A DNA stretch of 17,411 nt from JAAYYF01 sp040255585 (GCA_040255585.1 JBDZVI010000064.1:1-17411), one strand, 5' to 3'. Shown: positions 7,597 through 14,828, counted from the stretch's first letter. Program-made: numbers and translations. The notes: generated from the sequence alone by a model not told the origin.

Positions 7597-8514
7597 GTGA
7601 CGACGACCGACGGTCCCGTACCAGCCGCCCCGCGCCCAGCTCCTGCCCAAGGCCCGCTCGCGCGCGCTAGGCAGGGCTGGAGGTACGCGAGGCGCACACC
7701 GCTACTCATCTCGCTCTCGATAGTGCTCTTCGTCGGCATAGCCGTCGTGGGGATCCTGGCGCCCCTGATCACGCCGGCGGATCCGACCACCCAGGACCTC
7801 CTGCACAGGCTGCAGGCCCCCGCGCTGCTCGACGGAGGCCCTGGCGCGATCCTCGGAACGGACCAACTGGGCCGCGACGTGCTGTCTAGGACCCTGTACG
7901 GGATCAGGACCTCGCTGGCCGTTGCATCGGTCGGGATGGTCATAAGCCTCGTGCTCGGCGTGACACTCGGGCTGCTGAGCGGCCTGATAGGCGGCGCGTT
8001 CGACAGCGCGGTCATGTTCCTGGTGGACACGCAGCTCGCGTTGCCGTTCATCCTCATCGCGCTCGTTGCGATCGCTGTCTTCGGTACCAGCCTGCCTGTC
8101 CTCATCGCCGTCATCAGCATCGCGAGGTGGGAGACGTACGCGCGGGTGACGCGCGGCCAGGTGCTGCTCATCAGAGAGCAACCGTTCTCGGAGGCCGCGC
8201 GAGGCTTGGGCGCGTCGCTCTTCCGGGTAGCCATGAAGCACATGCTGCCTAACGTCGCCTCGCCCCTAATCGTGCTCGCCACGGCGAACCTGAGCTCCTT
8301 GATATTGCTGGAGTCGACGTTGTCGTTCCTCGGCGTAGGCGTGCAGCCGCCCGTCGTGTCACTCGGGTCGCTGGTGAGCAACGGCCGCGACTACCTGGTG
8401 ACCGCGTGGTGGTTGAGCGTCGCGCCCAGCATCGTCCTCGTCGCTCTGACCATGACCATCTCCCTGATCGGCGACTGGCTACGTGACACCCTCGACCCGC
8501 GTGTCAAGCGCTGA
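7597..8514 (+). CDS. DppC/OppC-type ABC transporter permease
   Basis: A 305-residue partner permease. It starts with GTG one base after the DppB-like stop, with GGGA at 7587-7590 as a modest ribosome site. A Pro/Ala-rich cytoplasmic tail of about 30 residues precedes the first helix (LLISLSIVLFVGIAVVGILA). The family landmarks follow: PADPTTQDL, ILGTDQLGRDVLSRTLYGIR, the EAA loop near residue 199 (FSEAARGLGASLFRVAMKHM) and the C-terminal IGDWLRDTLDPR. Together with the upstream gene it forms the translocation pore. No ATPase gene follows, unlike the usual dpp/opp layout, so the ATP-binding subunits must be encoded elsewhere or shared. Confidence 0.93.
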   Translation: MTTTDGPVPAAPRPAPAQGPLARARQGWRYARRTPLLISLSIVLFVGIAVVGILAPLITPADPTTQDLLHRLQAPALLDGGPGAILGTDQLGRDVLSRTLYGIRTSLAVASVGMVISLVLGVTLGLLSGLIGGAFDSAVMFLVDTQLALPFILIALVAIAVFGTSLPVLIAVISIARWETYARVTRGQVLLIREQPFSEAARGLGASLFRVAMKHMLPNVASPLIVLATANLSSLILLESTLSFLGVGVQPPVVSLGSLVSNGRDYLVTAWWLSVAPSIVLVALTMTISLIGDWLRDTLDPRVKR

Positions 8515-8548
8515 GGGCGGCCCGACGGGCACTCGGAAGGAGGAACGG

Positions 8549-8560
8549 ATGACGCAGTAG
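8549..8560 (+). CDS. minimal open frame ATG-ACG-CAG-TAG in the leader of the binding-protein gene
   Basis: A start codon followed by two codons and a stop (Met-Thr-Gln), preceded by GGAAGGAGG at 8535-8543 at good spacing. It sits in the 109-base gap before the solute-binding protein gene. It may be a decayed start site or a leader that affects ribosome loading downstream. Chance is also possible. It encodes no meaningful protein. Confidence 0.25.
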   Translation: MTQ

Positions 8561-8623
8561 TCCCGGCCAGACCCGCACCTGACTTAGTGCACGACAACAA
8601 GAACCGAAGGAGGCGCTAATAGG

Positions 8624-10171
8624 ATGAACGTGAACCCGTGGATGCGAATGGTGCGAAGAGGCTTGGGAGTCGCCTTGGCGGCGACCAGCTTGTTCGCGCT
8701 CAGTAACCGCGCCGTCGCGCAGCTCGAACTGGTGGTCGGTGCCGCCGACCTGCCGCGCACCCTTGACCCGCCGGGCGAGACGAGCAACACCGGGATGCGG
8801 GTACTCCCGAACGTGTTCGAGCCCCTCATTGCGATGGACCCGGAGAACAACTCGCACCTGCTGCCTGGCTTGGCCGTGTCGTGGCAGCGCGTCACGGACA
8901 ACGTGCTGGAACTGAACCTCCGGGAAGGTGTCGTCTTCCACAACGGCGACCCGTTCACGAGCGCAGACGTCAAGTTCAGCTTCGAGCGGCTCCTCGCGGA
9001 GGACTCCGCGTTCAGCCTTGCCAAGAGCCTCGTCTCGCAGATCTCGACCATCGAGATCGTAGACGACCACACCATCCGGTTAATAACCGAGGAGCCCGAC
9101 CCGATCCTGGAGTTCCGCGTGGCCTCGGTGTTCGGTTCCTGGATCGTTCCCGAGAAGTACATGCAGGAAGTGGGCGAGGAGGTCTTCAGCAGGCAACCGG
9201 TCGGCACCGGGCCCTTCAAGGTGACGAACTACTCGCCCGACCGCATCGTGCTCGAGCGGTTCGCCGACTATTGGGGACCGCAACCCGTCGTCGACAAGGT
9301 GGTCTTCCGCGAGATCCCCGAGGTGGCCGCTCGCATCACCGCCCTTGTCAACGGAGAAGTCGACATCATCACCCAGATCCCGCCCGACCAGATCCAAGTC
9401 CTCGGGCGCTACGACAACGTGAGTGCGAAATCGCAGGTCCTGGCCAACATGCACGTGTTGATCGTCAATACGTTGAACCCGCCAACGGACGACCCTCTCC
9501 TGAGGCGTGCCCTCAGCCTGGGTATCAACAGGGAGCTCCTCTCGGCCGCGTTGTGGTCGGGTGAGGCGGTCGTGCCCCGCAGCCACCAGTACCTCGACTT
9601 CGGACCGATGCTCAACACGGACAGGCCGATGGAGGAGTACGACCCCGAACTCGCCCGGGAACTGGTCGCCCAGTCGAGTTACAAAGGAGAGGTCCTCAAC
9701 TACAACGTCCAGGACGGCTACTACACGAACGAGGTGGAAGCCGCCGAGGTCATCGTCGAGATGTGGAAGGACATCGGGGTGAACGCCCGGGTCCGCATCA
9801 TGGAGCGCTCGCAGCGCAACAGCGATGATCGAAACCTGCTGCCATGGTCGAACTCCGAGCGTTTCCCCGACCCCCTCGGTGGACTGTGGCTCCTCTGGGG
9901 CGACACCTCGAGCAGGCAAGGCGCGGGCGAGTGGGAACCTGCCGACCCCGACTTCAACCGGCTCGGCAACTTCCTGGCGACGTCGCTCGACCAAGAACAG
10001 CGCTACGAGGCGTTCCAGCAGATGCTCGACATCTTCGAGACCGAGATGCCGGGTATCCTGCTGTACTACCCGTCCGAGACGTGGGGCGTGAACAACAAGT
10101 GGGACTGGACGCCGTTCCAGAGCCACGTGATGGACTTCCGACCGGCGTACCTCCAGTACGTGGGTGACTAA
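8624..10171 (+). CDS. exported family 5 solute-binding protein of the ABC importer
   Basis: A 515-residue receptor of the peptide/nickel/opine binding family (SBP family 5). The ATG at 8624 has AAGGAGGCG at 8607-8615. A signal peptide covers residues 1-32 (AVA|QLEL); no lipobox cysteine is present, so the mature protein is soluble in the periplasm or carries another anchor. Family marks: LDPPGETSNTGMRVLPNVFE, LPGLAVSW, LNLREGVVFHNGDPFTSADV, QPVGTGPFKV, INRELL near the middle and a long C-terminal lobe ending in FRPAYLQYVGD. It shares the operon with the two permeases, so it should deliver their substrate. The ligand cannot be deduced from sequence alone. Confidence 0.93.
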   Translation: MNVNPWMRMVRRGLGVALAATSLFALSNRAVAQLELVVGAADLPRTLDPPGETSNTGMRVLPNVFEPLIAMDPENNSHLLPGLAVSWQRVTDNVLELNLREGVVFHNGDPFTSADVKFSFERLLAEDSAFSLAKSLVSQISTIEIVDDHTIRLITEEPDPILEFRVASVFGSWIVPEKYMQEVGEEVFSRQPVGTGPFKVTNYSPDRIVLERFADYWGPQPVVDKVVFREIPEVAARITALVNGEVDIITQIPPDQIQVLGRYDNVSAKSQVLANMHVLIVNTLNPPTDDPLLRRALSLGINRELLSAALWSGEAVVPRSHQYLDFGPMLNTDRPMEEYDPELARELVAQSSYKGEVLNYNVQDGYYTNEVEAAEVIVEMWKDIGVNARVRIMERSQRNSDDRNLLPWSNSERFPDPLGGLWLLWGDTSSRQGAGEWEPADPDFNRLGNFLATSLDQEQRYEAFQQMLDIFETEMPGILLYYPSETWGVNNKWDWTPFQSHVMDFRPAYLQYVGD

Positions 10172-10180
10172 GCCCTAGAG

Positions 10181-10222
10181 GGCCTGATGCGCGCCGCTCC
10201 CATGCAGGTCGCGCATCAGGCC
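10181..10222 (+). terminator. 12-bp perfect hairpin between the binding-protein and phosphodiesterase genes
   Basis: GGCCTGATGCGC (10181-10192) and GCGCATCAGGCC (10211-10222) pair fully around an 18-base loop. It begins 10 bases after the binding-protein stop. No T-run follows. Such hairpins often protect the 3' end of binding-protein mRNA and lower expression of later genes. It spans the first possible start codon of the next gene (ATG 10187), which argues for a start further downstream. Confidence 0.45.
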
Positions 10223-10996
10223 ATCGTTGCCCTCCTGAACGGGGAAGCAAACGCTTTGAAGAACGCTGTTTCAGCACACTTGATCGCCCACCGTGGCTGG
10301 AGTCGCACGTTTCCCGAGAACTCTCTGGCCGCCTTGGCAGCCGGCGTCACTGCCGGCGCGGACGAGATCGAGTTCGACCTCAGGTTGAGCGCGGACCTGG
10401 TTCCCACACTGTGTCACGACGAGACAGTAGACCGGGTCAGCAATCTCTCCGGGCCGGTGCGCGGATTCTCCAGCGCGGAACTCGCGGAAGCGGACATCCG
10501 CCTGCCGGGGGGTGCGTGGGCCCAAGGTCTAGGGTTCACGTTTCTGACGTCGGTGATCGACTCGTTTCACGGCGCCGTCCACATGAACGTCCATGTTAAA
10601 GAAGCCGATGATCCCAAGCTCGTGCTGGAGGCCCTCGCTGGCGTTGCGGAGCGCAGGCCCGCACCCAACTTATACTTGGCGGCGAGCCCCGCCGTCTTGC
10701 AACTCGCCATCGAGATCTGCCCGGCGCTGCCACGCTGCTGCCTTGACACCTTCAACGACCCCGAGGGGATGATGCGCAGCGCCACGGAGTTGGCGTGCGA
10801 ACGCGTACAGTTCAGGCGCACGACCGTGACCGAGGCGCACATCCGAACAGCGCTTGGCCTCGGGCTGGTACCGAACCTGTACTACGCCGATGAACCGGCT
10901 GACGCCGAGCGTGCGCTCGGGTGGGGCATTCTAGGGTTGCTGACGAACGATATCGGACCCGTGCGAAGATATGTGCGGGAGCGCGGCCTGATCTAG
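10187..10996 (+). CDS. glycerophosphodiester phosphodiesterase family protein
   Basis: Up to 269 residues of a GDPD TIM barrel, which hydrolyses glycerophosphodiesters to glycerol 3-phosphate and an alcohol. The first catalytic His and its context are at residue 35 (HRGWSRTFPENS), metal ligands E62 and D64 (IEFDL), second His H77 (CHDETVDR). At the third metal position, usually Glu in a NIEIK-type motif, the sequence is MNVHVK with H136. The start is uncertain. ATG 10187 lies in a hairpin arm; TTG 10256, with GGGGA 10 bases before it, would place HRG close to the N-terminus as is normal, and numbering would then drop by 23. No signal peptide is seen, so it should be cytoplasmic. It is the last gene of the transporter operon, which recalls ugpQ beside glycerol-phosphate importers. 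Confidence 0.85.
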   Translation: MRAAPMQVAHQAIVALLNGEANALKNAVSAHLIAHRGWSRTFPENSLAALAAGVTAGADEIEFDLRLSADLVPTLCHDETVDRVSNLSGPVRGFSSAELAEADIRLPGGAWAQGLGFTFLTSVIDSFHGAVHMNVHVKEADDPKLVLEALAGVAERRPAPNLYLAASPAVLQLAIEICPALPRCCLDTFNDPEGMMRSATELACERVQFRRTTVTEAHIRTALGLGLVPNLYYADEPADAERALGWGILGLLTNDIGPVRRYVRERGLI

Positions 10997-11024
10997 GTCT
11001 TGGCCATCCTTTGCCTGCTCTGTT

Positions 11025-11058
11025 CGATCTGGCGGATGGTCCGATCTGGCAGATAGTC
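11025..11058 (+). repeat. two tandem 17-bp repeats
   Basis: Units CGATCTGGCGGATGGTC (11025-11041) and CGATCTGGCAGATAGTC (11042-11058) adjoin directly and differ at two positions. They sit right before the strong hairpin at 11059. No function is evident; slippage duplication is the simplest origin. Confidence 0.6.
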
Positions 11059-11092
11059 CGTTTCGGGCCGACGCGCACGTCGGCCCGAAACG
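11059..11092 (+). terminator. 15-bp perfect stem-loop, likely end of the transporter operon
   Basis: CGTTTCGGGCCGACG (11059-11073) pairs completely with CGTCGGCCCGAAACG (11078-11092) around the tetraloop CGCA. It starts 62 bases after the phosphodiesterase stop. There is no clear T-tract on either side, so it may be a T-less terminator or a stability hairpin, but position and strength suit the operon end. Confidence 0.55.
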
Positions 11093-11195
11093 TTGCGAAC
11101 TCCTTCGTCGCTTGGCCATCCGCCCGGGCCGCGTGCACCGGGCGCTACTTTCCGCTTGGATACACCGGACCGCCTCTACTCAACGCCCCATATCC

Positions 11196-11320
11196 CACCG
11201 GCAACTCCGTAGTCCCGCTACGTCATCGAACTCGACCCCGATGCGTCACTCACTGGAAAGTTGAACGACCAGCGCCGGCTTGCTTGGGTGGTGGCCGTGG
11301 TGGTCCAGCGCAACCGATAG
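11196..11320 (+). pseudogene. 3' fragment of a second xoxJ-like gene
   Basis: This matches the last part of the fused XoxJ-like gene at about 4195-4330. From 11219 it reads YVIELDPDASLTGKLNDQRR and then LAWVVAVV, against YVIELDPDALLTGKLNDQRG and LARLVAVV in the intact gene: 24 of 28 residues agree. Upstream, RQL-x-x-P also matches, but one base is lost just before 11219, so the frame is broken; no gene body precedes it. It stops at TAG 11318-11320. Of 15 base differences over 84 compared positions, 11 are silent, which suggests the fragment came from a working paralogue rather than from decay of a recent copy. Confidence 0.8.
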
Positions 11321-11351
11321 AGCCGCCTGGTCGACCGGGGTCACGGGTGCA

Positions 11352-11475
11352 AGTGGGGAATGGTCTAGCCACCGAGGTCTCACGTCATATGCAACGTATT
11401 CGTTGCACGACTCATGGCCCTTCAACTAGGCCAGCCTCCCCAACTCCTGCACGAGCGGCACCTGGGCGCGCGGAC
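11352..11475 (+). repeat. palindromic intergenic repeat, copy 2
   Basis: The core at 11390-11407 is TGCAACGTATTCGTTGCA, a perfect 7-bp inverted repeat with loop TATT. The flanks agree with copy 1 on both sides (TGGTCTAGCCACCGAGGTCT upstream; CGACTCATGGCCCTT downstream), with a one-base deletion where copies 1 and 3 have an ATG. It begins about 30 bases after the xoxJ-like fragment, as copy 1 lies downstream of the intact xoxJ-like gene. Confidence 0.75.
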
Positions 11476-11577
11476 GTGGACCAAAGCTCCAACAGGGATA
11501 GCGAACCGGCTAATGTGCGTCGGTAGCTGACCCGTTGTCGCCTATCATCCTGGCAGGCTCACGAGGAGGACTAAGTC

Positions 11578-12006
11578 GTGACAACCGTTCACCAAGGCGT
11601 GATCCCGGCTATGGACGTTTCGATCGATCTCTTACGAGCAGCGTTCGACGCTGCGCTCTACGCCGCGACCGTTGACGAGGACGGTGACCTAGTGGTTCGC
11701 GGCGCCGGCACCAAGTTCTATGTGACCGTTAGTGAAGACGCGCGTCGGGTCAGGGTCGCGACCTTCTCGCTCCTCAGGGACGGTGCGAGCCGCGAGGAGG
11801 CCCTGAGCGCGGTCAACGCCTTCAACGAGCAGTATGCGGTGGCGCGAGCGTACTTCGTGAAGACGAGCGCGGGCCACGAAGGCATTGTCTTCGACAGCGA
11901 CCTCACGTACTCCGGCGGCCTGATCCCGCTGAACATGCTCACGCGGTTCCGGACGTTCGAGAACATCCTCAGCGACATGCACCTTGCGCGGGCTTTGCTG
12001 ACGTAA
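11578..12006 (+). CDS. YbjN-like small protein
   Basis: A 142-residue soluble protein. It starts with GTG at 11578, seven bases after GAGGAGGA (11563-11570); TATCAT at 11543-11548 could be a -10 box. It shows the alternating strand/helix pattern of the YbjN fold, related to type III secretion chaperones: an N-terminal helix (SIDLLRAAFDAALY), a beta meander (DGDLVVRGAGTKFYVTVSED, RVRVATFSLLR), a helix (SREEALSAVNAFNEQYAV), a strand (ARAYFVKT), then DLTYSGGLIPLNMLTRFRTF. YbjN proteins are poorly understood and have been linked to stress and motility regulation. It is monocistronic between two repeat copies. The family is assigned by pattern, so moderately sure. Confidence 0.7.
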   Translation: MTTVHQGVIPAMDVSIDLLRAAFDAALYAATVDEDGDLVVRGAGTKFYVTVSEDARRVRVATFSLLRDGASREEALSAVNAFNEQYAVARAYFVKTSAGHEGIVFDSDLTYSGGLIPLNMLTRFRTFENILSDMHLARALLT

Positions 12007-12340
12007 TACCGTACTGGCTGGCCCACACGTACTTGGCGAGCGCAGTTGCGTCGCTTCGCGCTGCTGGTCCGGCAGCCGGACGAGTTCCCGGTATAGGCGC
12101 GCTCGGCGGCAACGTCGTCCGCGGAGCGGCGCGAACTAGTGCTGCACGCACTCCAGGTCGTGCGGGACCGGCTTGCGTCGGCGGGTGAACGACTCGGAAA
12201 TCTACTCTGAAGTCCGATGGGGGACCGGGCTTCAGAGCTTCTACCCCGAGCGTGGTGGTTCGCTGCCTACTTCGAGGGAGCGTTAAGCCCGGGTGCTTGT
12301 GGGCCCGATACCGCCACCGTGGTCTTGGTCTTGGACTTGC
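12007..12340. other. gene-poor stretch after the ybjN-like gene
   Basis: No intact gene. In the + frame containing 12013, two stretches look like decayed coding sequence: RAQLRRFALLVRQPDEFPV, a stop, then ERRELVLHALQVVRDRLASA and a TGA at 12208-12210. Around that stop lies a hairpin, CTCTGAAG (12205-12212) with CTTCAGAG (12230-12237), which resembles a weak terminator. I cannot name the possible relic and chance is not excluded. Confidence 0.3.
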
Positions 12341-12344
12341 GAGG

Positions 12345-12475
12345 CGTGGCTACGCTATCTGCAACGTACTCGTTGCACGACCTACGATTCTTCACCATGG
12401 CACCCTCCCAGCGCTCGCTCAAGAGCGAGTTCCATCTGTTCTTCGTGCTCTTGGCTCGGCAGACTCCGAGCCACG
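12345..12475 (+). repeat. palindromic intergenic repeat, copy 3
   Basis: The core at 12360-12377 is TGCAACGTACTCGTTGCA, a perfect 7-bp inverted repeat. The 26 bases from the preceding TATC through the following CGAC differ from copy 1 at a single position. An ATG (12397) starts 20 bases after the core, as in copy 1. Further hairpins follow: CTCGCT/AGCGAG near 12420 and GGCTCGG/CCGAGCC near 12455-12475. It lies between the ybjN-like gene and the terminator of the minus-strand lipoprotein gene. Confidence 0.75.
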
Positions 12476-12483
12476 GAAACAGA

Positions 12484-12514
12484 TCGGGCGTCGGCACCTA
12501 CCGCCGACGCCCGA
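12484..12514 (-). terminator. terminator of the lipoprotein gene
   Basis: A perfect 12-bp stem: TCGGGCGTCGGC (12484-12495) with GCCGACGCCCGA (12503-12514) around a 7-base loop. It lies 16 bases beyond the minus-strand stop codon. On the minus strand the stem is followed by TCTGTTTCCG, a modest T-rich tail, so it fits an intrinsic terminator for the gene to its right. Confidence 0.65.
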
Positions 12515-12530
12515 CCCGCGAGACCAGAAC

Positions 12531-14828
12531 TCAGAACTTGACGGTGTACGTGTGCGTGTGCGTCACCCCCAGGTCGCCAACGGGCCTGCCGCAGCCGACG
12601 TCGAACCCGGGGTCGGCGACGGCTGACCTATCGCCCTTGACGATGTAGATGGTCGACATGTTGCTGCACACGCCGATATGGTCGCTGACCTCGAAGGTGA
12701 GCACGTCGCCTGGCTTGGCGGTGATGCTAAGCGGCCCGCGCCAACCGGCGGGCGCGTTGCCGTCGGTGTGGATGATCTTGCCGTTCAGCTTGATGTCGAG
12801 GGCGTCGTCTACGTAGATGCTGCCCGTGCCGTTCGGCTCCCCCGAGAGGATGTAGGCGTTCCCGACTCCGAGCTCGGCGCTTGCCTCCGCCTGACCGAGG
12901 ACCGTCTGGTTGCCGTCGTTGTCGAGTACGACGGTCACCGTCACGGGCTGGACCGCGCCCTCGACGGTGTCCGACTCGACGAACACGACGCTGTTCGAGG
13001 TCCCGACGCTCGTCTGCGAGCCGCCGGCGAACGCGCTCTTGCCGTACGTCACGAACACGTAGTTGAGCGTGCCGGACTCGGGCAGCGGGTCGACGGTGGC
13101 GGTGAACGTGTGCTGCTGGCCGAAGTCGAGCGTGACCGTGGCGGGCGACAAGGTGATGGTGCTCTCCTTGACCGTCACCGTCGCCGTACCGGACGCGACC
13201 ACGGTCGGGATGCCGTTCTGGCTCTGGATGGCTTCGATCGTGATGGTGTCGGTGCCGTACGCGATGTTGATCGTGTCGCGGTGCTTGTAGGTGATGACCG
13301 TGCTCGTCGTGTCGAACGGGAAGGCCCTGTCGACGCCGCCATCGGTCGCGTAGCCGGCGTTGGCGCCCGTCAGGCTGTAACGGTAGGTGGTCCCCGCGGA
13401 CGTGCCGCCCTCCGGGAACCTCACGTTGGCCGTCAGCAGCACCTGGCCGCCCGTGCCGATCGTCGTTTCGGCCGGGCTCAGCCTGATCGTCACGGGTTTC
13501 GAGACGACCCTGAACGTCTCGACGCGCCTCGAGTTCTTGATGGTGCTGATGATCCCGCTGCCGCCGGAGCAGACGCTGGAGGCCGTGGCGCCCACCAGCG
13601 CGGAGAGGTCGCGGCGGAGCCTGGTGATCATCTCGCTAACGCCGTCGACGACGCGCACATGCGGGTAGTAGACGGCGAGCACGCGCTGGAGCGTGTCGCC
13701 TACGGCCGCCGAGTTGAACAGCTCGGCGAAGGCGTTGTCGATGCCCTGGGCGAAGTCGCCCTCCTCGACCTGCCTTATCGTCTCGGCCGACAACCCGGCG
13801 GTGATCACCCAAGGGTCCGCCGCGGTGCGCTGCGCCGCTCCGAACTCGAGGGCGCTCGTGATGGTCGGCATCAGGAAGCGCTCGATGGCCGTGCGCAGCG
13901 CGAGCTCCTTGGCTGCGTCGACGACGGCGCTCGGCAGCGCGCTCGACAGCAGGTCGCCGCCCGCGCCCACCACCGTGACTAGGTAGATCGCCGTCTGGTC
14001 GTCATCCGCGCCCGGCACTGCGACGTCCTGCGACTTGATGGCGCTGCGCGGAACGGAGCCCTGAGCGAAGCCCGTGAAGTGCTGGAACGTCTTCGCCGTG
14101 GTGGGCTCTTCGATCGCGGCGCCGTCGAGCGGGAAGTCGATGATGGCCGCCTGCGTGGGGCTGTTCCGGTCGACGAACACGTGCACGGGGCGGCGGAAGC
14201 CGTTGTAGACGTTGATGGCGTCGACGAGGGGTGCGGTCTCCCTGACGATGATGCCGCTGTTCTGAAAGTCGGGCGAGATCGTCAGGTTCTGCACCCCCAA
14301 GTCGGCCGGCGGCGGCGTGAAGGCGGCAGCCATCGCTTCCAGCGCGGCGGCGATGGCGGGGTTGTCGAGGGTCACGTTCGGCGGGTCTGCCGTGATGGCG
14401 TTGGTGATCGCCGCCGCCACGGGGTTGAGCTCCCGCTGCACGCTGAGGAAGTCTAGGAGGCTCGCCTGCATCGCCGGCTCGAGGAACTGGCCGTTCAAGT
14501 AGTAGAACGCGAACACGTCGGCGGTGGTGCGCGCGTTCAGCACCGTCATCTCGTCGGACACCCAACCGAGGAGCAGCGTCTGGCTACCACTCTCGACGCT
14601 GGCGAGAGCCGGGCCGTTCCGGCTGACGGTCGCCGTGCCGACGCCGCCCGTCACGGGACTGGATGCGTACGGGGTCGAGAGCCTGACGCCGCTGAACGCG
14701 GCGGGCAGCGTCACCGCGACGCTCACCTCGCGCAGCTCACCCGGGCCTTTCGGGCGGGCGCCTCCACATGCCGGGACCGCGAGCAGGGTGAGGATCAACG
14801 TGATGGAAACGCCTAGCCTTCGAGACAT
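12531..14828 (-). CDS. large surface lipoprotein with Ig-like repeats, function unknown
   Basis: A 765-residue predicted lipoprotein. The start at 14828 is chosen for its ribosome site TAGGAGGCG (complement of 14831-14839). The signal peptide ends in the lipobox LAVPAC, with lipidated C21. Residues about 25-430 form a domain I do not recognise; it is Ala-rich with few charges (DMLLGWVS-like strands, then helices such as NPVAAAITNAI). Two Ig-like beta domains follow, near residues 440-550 (TIRLSPAETTIGTGGQVLLT) and 553-645 (TITLSPATVTLDFGQQHTFT), recognisable by their shared SPA-T-x-G opening. A C-terminal beta module (about 655-765; IYVDDALDIKLNG, KPGDVLTFEVSD) ends in HTHTYTVKF. It stands alone with its own terminator, divergent from the ATPase gene. 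The architecture suggests a cell-surface or periplasmic binding protein. Confidence 0.8.
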   Translation of the reverse strand: MSRRLGVSITLILTLLAVPACGGARPKGPGELREVSVAVTLPAAFSGVRLSTPYASSPVTGGVGTATVSRNGPALASVESGSQTLLLGWVSDEMTVLNARTTADVFAFYYLNGQFLEPAMQASLLDFLSVQRELNPVAAAITNAITADPPNVTLDNPAIAAALEAMAAAFTPPPADLGVQNLTISPDFQNSGIIVRETAPLVDAINVYNGFRRPVHVFVDRNSPTQAAIIDFPLDGAAIEEPTTAKTFQHFTGFAQGSVPRSAIKSQDVAVPGADDDQTAIYLVTVVGAGGDLLSSALPSAVVDAAKELALRTAIERFLMPTITSALEFGAAQRTAADPWVITAGLSAETIRQVEEGDFAQGIDNAFAELFNSAAVGDTLQRVLAVYYPHVRVVDGVSEMITRLRRDLSALVGATASSVCSGGSGIISTIKNSRRVETFRVVSKPVTIRLSPAETTIGTGGQVLLTANVRFPEGGTSAGTTYRYSLTGANAGYATDGGVDRAFPFDTTSTVITYKHRDTINIAYGTDTITIEAIQSQNGIPTVVASGTATVTVKESTITLSPATVTLDFGQQHTFTATVDPLPESGTLNYVFVTYGKSAFAGGSQTSVGTSNSVVFVESDTVEGAVQPVTVTVVLDNDGNQTVLGQAEASAELGVGNAYILSGEPNGTGSIYVDDALDIKLNGKIIHTDGNAPAGWRGPLSITAKPGDVLTFEVSDHIGVCSNMSTIYIVKGDRSAVADPGFDVGCGRPVGDLGVTHTHTYTVKF

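Noticed and set aside
4782..12377. A CRISPR array made of the palindromic repeats.
   Set aside because: Copies are kilobases apart, with no regular spacers and no cas genes.
12217..12648. A possible 143-residue protein spanning repeat copy 3.
   Set aside because: It runs over the lipoprotein terminator and the end of that gene; only the short stretch after ATG 12397 resembles the other repeat copies.
12678..13982. A 434-codon + strand open frame opposite the lipoprotein gene.
   Set aside because: The composition is a shadow of GC-rich coding DNA. The minus strand has a signal peptide, lipobox, ribosome site and terminator.
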